Shown: positions 7,180-13,714 of the stretch, piece by piece
Layout: the number at the start of each line of letters is the position of its first letter
Position numbering within the stretch: position 1 is the first letter of the stretch
Assembly (NCBI GenBank): GCA_004558865.1
Contig: SFCY01000044.1
Location: 1 to 17,658 of the forward strand
Length of the DNA: 17,658 nucleotides
Source of the DNA: Bacteroidales bacterium
GTDB lineage: Bacteria > Bacteroidota > Bacteroidia > Bacteroidales > Bacteroidaceae
Direction of reading: 5' to 3'
Program-made: the position numbers and the translations under genes
The notes under the pieces: generated by a model
Databases searched by the model: none
What the model saw: the letters and a program-made list of their open reading frames with translations, nothing else
What the model was told of the DNA's origin: nothing

Positions 7180-7290
7180 GAGGAGCTGCCTCCACCGAGT
7201 AGGGGGAGCAGTCGTTCCGGTTCGGCAATTCGCGGCATCGCTGCAGCCCCGCCTCAGACTTTTCGTAATTATTGAAGGAAACAAACATAA

Positions 7291-8325
7291 ATGATGAGAA
7301 AGATACTAATAGTCATCTTGGCTTTGCTTGCCGTCGAGGGCGCCAGCGCCCAGTCGGCAAAGCGGCGCGCCGAACAGGCTGAGGCGCAGGCACGCAAATC
7401 CAACCAGAACCAGCTTTCCACCCGCGCCCAAATCTCTTTCCCAACTCAGGCTGAGATGCAGGAGGACGTGGTGTGGCGGCGTGATGTCTACCGCGAGATT
7501 GACCTCACCCAGGACGCCAATGCCGGACTCTACTACCCCGTGGAGCCGCAGGGCACGCAGATGAACCTCTTCACCTATATGTTCAAGCTCATGCTCAGGG
7601 GGCAAATCAAGGCCTACGACTATGATGTGAACTCGGGCGACGCGCGCTTCGACGAGAGCCTCAGGGTGAAGCCCTTGGAGTTCCTCAAGAAGTATGAGAT
7701 CTATTTCGAGCGCACCGACCGTGGCATACATATCGACGATGCCGACATTCCGAGCCGAGAGGTGAAGGCGTATTTCATCAAGGAGAGCTCCTACTACGAC
7801 CAGAACACGGCCACGTTCCACACCAAGGTGCTCGCACTCTGCCCAGTGATGGTGCGCGACGACGACTTCGGCGACGGTGGCACGAAGTATCCGCTCTTCT
7901 GGGTGAAGTACGACGACCTGGCGCCCTTCCTCGCCCGGCAGACCATCATGACGAGCAACCTCAACAACGCCGCCACCATGAGCGTGGACGACTACTTTAC
8001 GATGAACCGCTACAAGGGCAAGATCTACAAGGCCAACAACATGCTGGGAGCGACATTGCCCCAAGACAACGACACGCTGCGCGCAAAGGCCCAGAACAAG
8101 ATAGAGCAGGAGATCATCGCCTTTGAGAACAACATGTGGGGCGACCAGGTCCGCAAGGACAGCCTCGACAGCATCGCCAAGATGGACAAGAAGGAGCTGA
8201 AGAAGGCCCGCAAGGCCAACCGTCGCGCGGGAGGCGCCACCGTGAAGCGCACGCGCCGCAGCAAAGATACGTCGGGCTCGTCCAATTCGTCGGCCCGGGT
8301 CACGGTGCGCCGCCAGCGCCATTAG
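7291..8325 (+). CDS. porN: Type IX secretion system ring protein PorN/GldN
   Basis: 344 aa periplasmic protein. The signal peptide MMRKILIVILALLAVEGASA is followed by Q21; a second ATG at 7294 would give the same mature protein. The segment VVWRRDVYREIDLTQDANAGLYYPVEP is characteristic of the GldN/PorN family, as is the central region ending with LARQTIMTSNLNNAATMSVDDYFTMNRYKGKIYK. The protein binds PorK to form the outer-membrane-associated ring and contacts the PorM tip. The last 60 residues are strongly basic and low-complexity (KKELKKARKANRR, then TVKRTRRSK and a Ser run, ending VTVRRQRH). That tail is probably disordered. The next gene starts after 33 bp with no terminator between, suggesting co-transcription. 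Confidence 0.95.
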   Translation: MMRKILIVILALLAVEGASAQSAKRRAEQAEAQARKSNQNQLSTRAQISFPTQAEMQEDVVWRRDVYREIDLTQDANAGLYYPVEPQGTQMNLFTYMFKLMLRGQIKAYDYDVNSGDARFDESLRVKPLEFLKKYEIYFERTDRGIHIDDADIPSREVKAYFIKESSYYDQNTATFHTKVLALCPVMVRDDDFGDGGTKYPLFWVKYDDLAPFLARQTIMTSNLNNAATMSVDDYFTMNRYKGKIYKANNMLGATLPQDNDTLRAKAQNKIEQEIIAFENNMWGDQVRKDSLDSIAKMDKKELKKARKANRRAGGATVKRTRRSKDTSGSSNSSARVTVRRQRH

Positions 8326-8358
8326 TCAATTGTAACAACCATCACAAGAATTAGAATT

Positions 8359-8994
8359 ATGAAGAGAATCTTAACTTTCATCGCAGTGGCTTTGGCCTTG
8401 CTGACGACAGTACCCGCCCAGGCCCAACTGAAGTTTGGCTTGAAGGGCGGTGTCAACGTAACGAACATGAGCTTCAGCTCTGATGTGCTCGACGCCAGCA
8501 ACCGTGCGGGCTTCTTCGTGGGTCCGACGGTGAAGTTCACGCTCCCCATCGTGGGCTTGGGCATCGACGCCTCTGCCCTCTACGACCAGCGCGAGGGCAA
8601 GGTGAAACTCGCCTACAAAGATGTGGAGAGCGAGAACACGGTCAAGCAGCAGCAGGTGGTCGTCCCCATCAACCTCCGCTACGGCGTGGGGCTGGGCTCC
8701 ATGGCCAGCGTCTTCTTCTTCGCCGGTCCCCAGTTTGGCTTCAATGTGGGCGACAAGACCCAGCCCATCTACGACCAGGTGGCCGACTGGAGATTGAAGT
8801 CGAGCAACTTCAGTGTCAATGTGGGCGCTGGCTTCATGCTGATGAGCCATCTGCAGCTCTCGGCCAACTACAACATCGCTTGTGGCCATACGGGCGACGT
8901 GGAGCTGAAGAGCACTGCCGCCGATGCCCTTAGACAGATCAAGAAAGGCTCACGCGCCAACGCATGGCAGATTGGCTTGGCCTATTATTTCTAA
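8359..8994 (+). CDS. PorT-family outer-membrane beta-barrel protein
   Basis: 211 aa. The signal peptide MKRILTFIAVALALLTTVPAQA is followed by QLKFGLKGGVNVTNMSF, a typical first strand of the OMP_b-brl_2 / PorT-type 8-strand barrel family. Alternating hydrophobic strands follow (AGFFVGPTVKFTLP, VVVPINLRYGVGLG, VFFFAGPQFGFNVG, FSVNVGAGFMLMSHLQLSANYN). The C-terminus AWQIGLAYYF ends in Phe, as barrel proteins recognised by the Bam complex do. The gene follows porN by 33 bp and ends at a strong terminator, so it is probably the last gene of the T9SS operon. Porphyromonas PorT is a T9SS component from the same broad family, but many unrelated small barrels share this profile, so its role in secretion is an inference from position. 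Start chosen for the signal peptide. Confidence 0.8.
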   Translation: MKRILTFIAVALALLTTVPAQAQLKFGLKGGVNVTNMSFSSDVLDASNRAGFFVGPTVKFTLPIVGLGIDASALYDQREGKVKLAYKDVESENTVKQQQVVVPINLRYGVGLGSMASVFFFAGPQFGFNVGDKTQPIYDQVADWRLKSSNFSVNVGAGFMLMSHLQLSANYNIACGHTGDVELKSTAADALRQIKKGSRANAWQIGLAYYF

Positions 8995-9030
8995 AGCGGC
9001 AAGGCGTTCGTCCAAGACAGAAGAAACGTT

Positions 9031-9077
9031 GCGTCCCCTGCGAGCGGATTCCCATCCTCTCGCAGGGGACGCTTCTT
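9031..9077 (+). terminator. Strong intrinsic terminator after the barrel gene
   Basis: Perfect 14-bp arms GCGTCCCCTGCGAG (9031-9044) and CTCGCAGGGGACGC (9059-9072) enclose a 14-nt loop and are followed by TTCTT. An upstream AAGAA (9021-9025) can extend the pairing. It likely ends the T9SS transcript. Confidence 0.85.
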
Positions 9078-9341
9078 TGAAGACTTTGTCTTTTCCTAAT
9101 TTTGGTTGTCCTGATTTTGCTTGTTCTTTCATCTATTATGCCTTGAAAAGTTGTCATTCTGTGTCCGCTGAGGGCAGTGGACCTCCCGGGAGCGGTCCTC
9201 CCCGGCAGCGACCTTATTACGACACACAACCTATGCGAGTCCCTATTAAGGATTGTCAATCCCATAAATTCAACCGCAAAGGTTGAAATTCTTTCCTTTC
9301 CTTGTCACAATCCATCGGAAATTATCGTTTACTATATAGAG
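9073..9341. promoter_or_regulatory. Non-coding region before the sigma-factor operon with a dyad
   Basis: No convincing gene is seen. The region holds the palindrome CTCCCGGGAG (9183-9192) and a perfect 7-bp dyad TTCAACC-GCAAA-GGTTGAA (9269-9287) located 55-73 bp before the sigma gene. No TAnnTTTG box was found, so the sigma operon may use another promoter type, possibly one recognised by its own sigma factor. Which element is the promoter cannot be told from the sequence. Confidence 0.4.
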
Positions 9342-9833
9342 ATGACCATCAAGGAATTCAATCAGCGATTTGTCTCGCTACGACCGGAGTTGGAAGCTGT
9401 GGCCAAAGCCATGGCTGGCAATGGGGACGACGCGGAGGACGCAGTGCAGGAAACTCTGCTGCGACTCTGGGTCAGGCGCGACTCGCTCGATGGCCATCCC
9501 AACCATAGGGCGCTGGCAATGGCCTCGCTGAGGAACATCATTCGCGACAAATGGCGAAAGGACCAGCACGAGGCCACAGCCCACGGCGAGCGGCTTGAGA
9601 ACGTGGGCATGGAGAGTCCACCTATGTTCAACGACGAAATGGAAACCATCCGCTACATCGTGGACCATCTTCCCCCGCTCCAAGCCACGGTGTTCAGAAT
9701 GAAGGAGATTGAGGGCTACGACAGCAAGGAAATCATTGCCATCACAGGATGTTCGGAGGCCAACCTCAGGCAACTGCTTTCCAGGGCCCGCAGAAAAATC
9801 AGAGAGGAGTTTGTCCGCCTCAATGGACAATAA
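9342..9833 (+). CDS. ECF-type RNA polymerase sigma-70 factor
   Basis: 163 aa from ATG 9342 (MTIKEFNQRFVSLRPELEA). The open frame runs further upstream but that part crosses the palindromes and does not resemble the family. Region 2 is at about 10-75 with GDDAEDAVQETLLRLW, and region 4 at about 106-157 with LPPLQATVFRMKEIEGYDSKEI and the helix-turn-helix TGCSEANLRQLLSRARRKIR. The length and the two-region layout are those of extracytoplasmic-function sigma factors, which direct RNA polymerase to a small regulon after release from an anti-sigma protein. The next gene encodes a membrane protein suited to that role. It lies downstream of the T9SS operon but behind a terminator and 347 bp. Confidence 0.92.
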   Translation: MTIKEFNQRFVSLRPELEAVAKAMAGNGDDAEDAVQETLLRLWVRRDSLDGHPNHRALAMASLRNIIRDKWRKDQHEATAHGERLENVGMESPPMFNDEMETIRYIVDHLPPLQATVFRMKEIEGYDSKEIIAITGCSEANLRQLLSRARRKIREEFVRLNGQ

Positions 9834-9866
9834 ACACCGCCTCAATGGATCATAAACAGTAAGACA

Positions 9867-10265
9867 ATGAAGAAGAAAACCATACAGAAACTCATCGACC
9901 GCTATGAGGACGGAAAGACCACTCTGCGCGAGGAAGCACGGCTGAGAGCGTATTTCGGACGTGACAACCTTGTCGTCCCCAAAGAATGGGAAATATACAG
10001 GGCTCTGTTCCGCTATGAGACTAAGGAGCGGGGTGGAAGACGCAAGCTGCCCCTTTGGACTGTTTGGACTGCCGTCGCGGCCTGTGGGGCACTGGCTTTG
10101 GCACTGACCTTCGGCCATTCGTCTGAACCCGACAACTATGCCGTCATCAATGGCCACGTCATCACCAACAAGAAAGTGGTGGAGAAGGAAGCCGAGGACG
10201 CGCTGATGATGGTGCAGACGAATGACCGGGAAACATTCGACGCTTTGGGTACAATGACGGAATAG
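9867..10265 (+). CDS. Single-pass membrane protein, putative anti-sigma factor
   Basis: 132 aa, starting 33 bp after the sigma gene. The N-terminal cytoplasmic part (1-60) contains KLIDRYEDGKTTLREEARLRAYF, a pattern seen in many small Bacteroidota proteins encoded next to ECF sigma factors. A single transmembrane helix lies at about 63-82 (LWTVWTAVAACGALALALTF), placing residues 83-132 outside the inner membrane. No zinc-binding HxxxCxxC motif is present, so it is not a ZAS-type anti-sigma factor. The anti-sigma role is inferred from topology and position. The stop is followed within 14 bp by the next start. Confidence 0.6.
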   Translation: MKKKTIQKLIDRYEDGKTTLREEARLRAYFGRDNLVVPKEWEIYRALFRYETKERGGRRKLPLWTVWTAVAACGALALALTFGHSSEPDNYAVINGHVITNKKVVEKEAEDALMMVQTNDRETFDALGTMTE

Positions 10266-10279
10266 AAGTGGAGGGAGAT

Positions 10280-10720
10280 ATGAGAAAACGAATTGCATTG
10301 ATTTTGCTGACCGCCCTGAGTCTGTTAGTGCTTCATCATGAAGTGGGATGGGCGCAACAGGGACTCAACGTGAACCGCATCTTCCAACAGTACGGCCACG
10401 CCAAGGGCTATAAGATGGTGGAGATGAACGATGCCAAGTTGAAGGGCTATGCGCTCCACGTATACAAGTCGCTCGTCTTCAAACGGCAAAATGCTCAAAT
10501 CGACGAGTGGCTGGGCCTGGACCGCAAGCGGGCAAGGAAAATCCGCGAAGTGGTGCAGGACGGAAAGGTGACGAGCGGCTACTACATGATGCCGCCCCTG
10601 GATGGCTACAACCGCTACATCCTCTTCAGCAAGAATGGCCGGGGCGGCGGGGCGGTCATCTTCATCGAGGGACACCTGTCGCCCGATGACATTTTGAAAC
10701 TTTGTTACAACAGAAACTAA
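10280..10720 (+). CDS. Small secreted protein of unknown function (possibly DUF6108-type)
   Basis: 146 aa from ATG 10280, which has a good Shine-Dalgarno match (GGAGGGAG, 10270-10277), unusual for this window. A GTG at 10268 in the same frame is less likely. The signal peptide MRKRIALILLTALSLLVLHHEVGWA is followed by QQGLNVNRIFQQYG. A pattern of hydrophobic positions continues through KGYALHVYKSLVFKR, YYMMPPLDGYNRYILF and GGGAVIFIEGHLSPDDILKL. This resembles small Bacteroidota proteins of the DUF6108 kind found in sigma-factor operons, but I am not certain of the family. It is probably periplasmic, since no lipobox is seen. A role in signal sensing with the neighbouring proteins is an inference from the operon only. 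Confidence 0.7.
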   Translation: MRKRIALILLTALSLLVLHHEVGWAQQGLNVNRIFQQYGHAKGYKMVEMNDAKLKGYALHVYKSLVFKRQNAQIDEWLGLDRKRARKIREVVQDGKVTSGYYMMPPLDGYNRYILFSKNGRGGGAVIFIEGHLSPDDILKLCYNRN

Positions 10721-10734
10721 AAAATACTGATAAT

Positions 10735-11604
10735 ATGAAGAAGTTTATCCTATTGGCAGCCTTCATCCTGCCGTTGACTGGCGAGGCGGCGAGCCTCAAC
10801 GACACAACCATTACCTATCGCGACAAGACCATCATCGTAAGAGACAGCGACGAACGCGTCGACATCGACGTGAGGAAAAGCGACGGTGAGGAAATGCAGA
10901 AGATTTCGAGTACATCGTTTGTCGATGGGCAGGAGGTGGAGCTGGTGTATGTGACATCGCCTTTCATTCCCAATTCGGGCAAGCGCAAGCAGAACTTCGT
11001 CGGCTCTCTGCCGGGTGTCTATATAGGTGTTGCCATTCCCGCCGGAAACTCGTTTGGCTTCAAGGGGGCAAACGACATGCACACCATCGACCATAGGTGT
11101 GGGGAATTTGGCATTTCTGCCATCAATTTTGGCACCCCTTTCAACTACCAGCAGACCTTTGGGCTTGTCACCGCTGTCCAGTTCGGTTTTGGCAATATCC
11201 ATTTTAACAAGAACTTCAAGTTCGACAATATAGAGGATAGGAACGAGGTGGTTCCCATTGTGAGCGAAAAGAAGTTGAAAGACAGTTGGTTGAAATACTG
11301 CTACATCCGCATTCCTCTGCTGTTGGATTGGCAGAAGAAGGTGAACGGCGGAGGGCGTTTCGTCGTTGGTGCGGGTGTGTCGGTGGCCATACGTGGTGCC
11401 ATACACTCACGCTACAAGGACAGCGATGGCCGTCACAGCGTGACAAAGGACATCAACATCAACACGGTGGGACTTGGCTTTGATGCGCACGTTGGCTATG
11501 CGGGCATTCAACTTTATTTCCACACCGACCTCACTCCAATGTTCAACACCGCCAAGGCTCCCAAATGCTACAACACAAGCTTGGGCATTGGCTTCCTGAT
11601 GTAA
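10735..11604 (+). CDS. Predicted outer-membrane beta-barrel protein, last gene of the sigma operon
   Basis: 289 aa from ATG 10735, 14 bp after the previous stop. The signal peptide is MKKFILLAAFILPLTGEAAS. Residues 20-85 form an acidic, polar leader (TYRDKTIIVRDSDERVDIDV), followed by strand-like segments (GVYIGVAIPAGNSFGFKG, FGISAINFGTPFNYQQTFGL, VVGAGVSVAIRGAI, AHVGYAGIQLYFHTDLTPMF, CYNTSLGIGFLM) typical of a small barrel with the C-terminus in the membrane. The terminal residue is Met rather than the usual Phe. Similar barrels close sigma/anti-sigma operons in Bacteroidota. Function is unknown; an envelope sensor or stress target is plausible. The gene ends at a hairpin. Confidence 0.75.
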   Translation: MKKFILLAAFILPLTGEAASLNDTTITYRDKTIIVRDSDERVDIDVRKSDGEEMQKISSTSFVDGQEVELVYVTSPFIPNSGKRKQNFVGSLPGVYIGVAIPAGNSFGFKGANDMHTIDHRCGEFGISAINFGTPFNYQQTFGLVTAVQFGFGNIHFNKNFKFDNIEDRNEVVPIVSEKKLKDSWLKYCYIRIPLLLDWQKKVNGGGRFVVGAGVSVAIRGAIHSRYKDSDGRHSVTKDININTVGLGFDAHVGYAGIQLYFHTDLTPMFNTAKAPKCYNTSLGIGFLM

Positions 11605-11628
11605 CTTTTGTTTATCATGCACAATAAG

Positions 11629-11680
11629 TGTTCGCCGCACATGCAAGCGGTTGCTTGGATGTGCGGTCGAACATTTCTTT
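11629..11680 (+). terminator. Intrinsic terminator between convergent genes
   Basis: The hairpin is built from TGTTCG/CGAACA (11629-11634 and 11668-11673), GCACAT/ATGTGC and CAAGC/GCTTG stems separated by small internal loops, with a GGTT tip. It is followed by TTTCTTT. It ends the sigma operon. A smaller GGCTC/GAGCC hairpin (11687-11701) lies close to the end of the minus-strand transporter gene. Confidence 0.8.
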
Positions 11681-11715
11681 AGGTCCGGCTCAAAGAGAGC
11701 CCTCACTCTCCTTAA

Positions 11716-13164
11716 TTAATAGATGATGCTGCTGATGATGTAGGCCACGATGGTGGAGACGAACACGCTGATGAGGCCGGGCATCATGAAACTGTGGTTC
11801 AAGAGGTATTTACCAATCACAGTGGTACCCGTGCGGTCGAAGTTCACCGTAGCAATATCTGAGGGATAGTTGGGGATGAAGAAGTAGCCGTATACACTGG
11901 GTAGCACGCCGAGCAGCACCGGGCCGGGTATGCCGAGCTTGTAGGCCAAGGGCAACATGGCCACGACCACTGCGCCCTGGGAGTTGATGAGCACTGAGAC
12001 CAAGAAGAACACGATGGCTATGCTCCAGTTGTATTGCGCCACAATTCCGGCCAGCATGGTCTTCATCTCCTCCAGGTAGTTGCTGAAGTAGGTGTCGGCC
12101 AGCCAAGCGATGCCGTAGATGGCCACCACGGCCACCATTCCGCTCTGCCACACTGCGCCTCCGACGGCTTTCTTGGGGCTGGCCTTGCAGAACATGATCA
12201 TCAGGGCCGCGGCCGAGATCATCACAATCTGAATCACCAAGTTCATCTTCAGCTTCACGGTGGTGGCCTCTGTCACGCCGGGCATCACCACATTGGCCGC
12301 CGCCAAGTCCTTGGGCGAGAGCGTTGCGCCCGCCGCCAACGTGATGTCCTTGGCCCCGTCTACGGCCTTCACCGAGTCGTAGGTGGGCAGGAGGTTCTGG
12401 AACACGGCAAACATTACGATGACGGCCAAGGCGCCGAAGAAGATGTACACGGCGCGCCGCGACTCCTTGGAGATCTTCTTGTCGAGGGTGGTTGCCGAGC
12501 CGCCGTAGATATACTCGCGCTGTGCGGGATCCTGTAGTCGCTTCTGGAAATCGGGGTCCTTGTCGAGGTCCAGGCCACGGTGGTAGGAGGCGGCCGCGGC
12601 GCAGAGCAGGCCAATGAGGCAGGCGGGAATCGTCACCATCAGCACTTGTGGGATGGTCACGTCGAAGCCGTTGGCGTTGGAGATGGTCACAAAGACCACC
12701 ACGGCGGCGGCGATGGGCGAGCAGGTGATGCCCACCTGCGAGGCGATGGAGGCCACGCCGCAGGGACGCTCCGGGCGGATGCCCTTCTTGATGGCGATGT
12801 CCACGATGATGGGCATGAGCGTGTAGACCACGTGCCCTGTGCCCACAAGCACCGTCAGGGTGAAAGTGCACAGGGGGGCGAGGAACGTGATGCGGTCGGG
12901 ATGCCTGCGCAGCAGCCGTTCGGCAATCTGGATGAGCCAGTCCATGCCGCCCGAGGCCTGCAGTACGCCGGCGCAGGTCACGGCCGCGATGATGATGTAG
13001 ATCACGTCGGTTGGGGGCGAGCCGGGTTTCATGCCGAAGCCGAAGACAAGTATGGCCAAGCCAATGCCCGAGATCGCACCAAGGGCAAGGCTGCCATAGC
13101 GGGAACCCACGTAGAGAGCGAGTGATACGATTACCAGCTCGATAATCATTGATGCTGTTATCAT
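11716..13164 (-). CDS. Anaerobic C4-dicarboxylate transporter, Dcu (DcuA/DcuB) family
   Basis: 482 aa with about 10-12 hydrophobic segments. GTGHVVYTLMPII (108-120), the stretch PCGVASIASQVGITCSPIAAAVV (134-156) and IPNYPSDIATVNFDRTGTT near the C-terminus are characteristic of the Dcu family. Members exchange or take up fumarate, malate or aspartate and export succinate in anaerobes that respire fumarate. A cytoplasmic loop (about 193-236) precedes a segment of about 50 residues (257-306, Ala/Asp-rich, no membrane character) that seems longer than in the E. coli proteins of about 430-450 residues. The start at 13164 is chosen as the first ATG; ATG 13149 (Met6) is also possible. The gene is divergent from the antiporter gene and convergent with the sigma operon. 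DcuA and DcuB cannot be told apart here, so no symbol is given. Confidence 0.9.
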   Translation of the reverse strand: MITASMIIELVIVSLALYVGSRYGSLALGAISGIGLAILVFGFGMKPGSPPTDVIYIIIAAVTCAGVLQASGGMDWLIQIAERLLRRHPDRITFLAPLCTFTLTVLVGTGHVVYTLMPIIVDIAIKKGIRPERPCGVASIASQVGITCSPIAAAVVVFVTISNANGFDVTIPQVLMVTIPACLIGLLCAAAASYHRGLDLDKDPDFQKRLQDPAQREYIYGGSATTLDKKISKESRRAVYIFFGALAVIVMFAVFQNLLPTYDSVKAVDGAKDITLAAGATLSPKDLAAANVVMPGVTEATTVKLKMNLVIQIVMISAAALMIMFCKASPKKAVGGAVWQSGMVAVVAIYGIAWLADTYFSNYLEEMKTMLAGIVAQYNWSIAIVFFLVSVLINSQGAVVVAMLPLAYKLGIPGPVLLGVLPSVYGYFFIPNYPSDIATVNFDRTGTTVIGKYLLNHSFMMPGLISVFVSTIVAYIISSIIY

Positions 13165-13309
13165 ATCGAATAGGTTTTAATTAATGGTTGTCGTCTGTCG
13201 GATTGGCAGGGGCAGGCATGCCGGGTCTCTGCCATGGCGGTGGAAAGTGCGAGCCAAGGCTCATGCCGCCGTCGTTCCGTCCCTGTTGGTTGGTTGTTGG
13301 TCTCGTTTG

Positions 13310-13317
13310 CAAATATA
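13310..13317 (-). promoter_or_regulatory. Candidate -7 box of the dicarboxylate transporter gene
   Basis: TATATTTG on the minus strand, followed by C, matches TAnnTTTGY exactly. A clear TTTG at the normal distance (19-21 bp) is not seen; the nearest is only 10 bp away. The transcript would carry a leader of about 140 nt. Confidence 0.55.
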
Positions 13318-13653
13318 GTTTATTTCCCAAAACCGATGTCGCTTCCAACAAAAAAAATGGTGAAATCCCCCGTTTTTATCCCGTTTCCCTCCGTCTGTGT
13401 CCCCGTTGTTGGGTGCGGGGCGTCTCCGGTGGAGGGTGTGCGGACGGTGTGGCGGCCGTGAGAGGACGGAAGTTTTTTTTCGGGCAGTTCTACCGCCAAT
13501 ATCCCGTTATTTCTTCCAAAAAATGACTTCTTGTAGCGAAAAGGAGCCAAAGGCTTGAAAAGTGTCATTCCCGATGACAGATATTGCCCGAAACCGGGTG
13601 GAATCATGCCATTTTATTCGTGGTTTTCCTTTTCCCGTTCGGATTTTAATTCG
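13318..13653. other. Non-coding stretch between divergent transporter genes
   Basis: No gene is supported here. It contains homopolymer runs (A at 13350-13356, T at 13473-13480), a perfect 6-bp dyad TGTCAT-TCCCG-ATGACA (13563-13579) and a CCCG/CGGG hairpin just after it (near 13588-13600). These could be binding sites for a regulator of either flanking gene. None matches a site I recognise. Confidence 0.4.
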
Positions 13654-13661
13654 TATCTTTG
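13654..13661 (+). promoter_or_regulatory. Candidate -7 box of the nhaD gene
   Basis: TATCTTTG followed by C matches the Bacteroidota -7 consensus exactly. The -33 region is T-rich (TTTTCC near 13630) but has no perfect TTTG. Predicted leader about 45-50 nt to the ATG at 13715. Confidence 0.65.
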
Positions 13662-13714
13662 CAATCGTTAATGGGAAACTGGACAATCGCACAAAACCTT
13701 ACAAATTTATTATA

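Noticed and set aside
9177..9341. Upstream extension of the sigma-factor gene.
   Set aside because: The added residues do not resemble region 1 or 2 of sigma factors, and the segment holds the dyads. The start at 9342 gives the normal family length.
13188..13526. Plus-strand open frame in the gap between the two transporter genes.
   Set aside because: The product is low in recognisable structure, and the frame overlaps the minus-strand promoter and leader.
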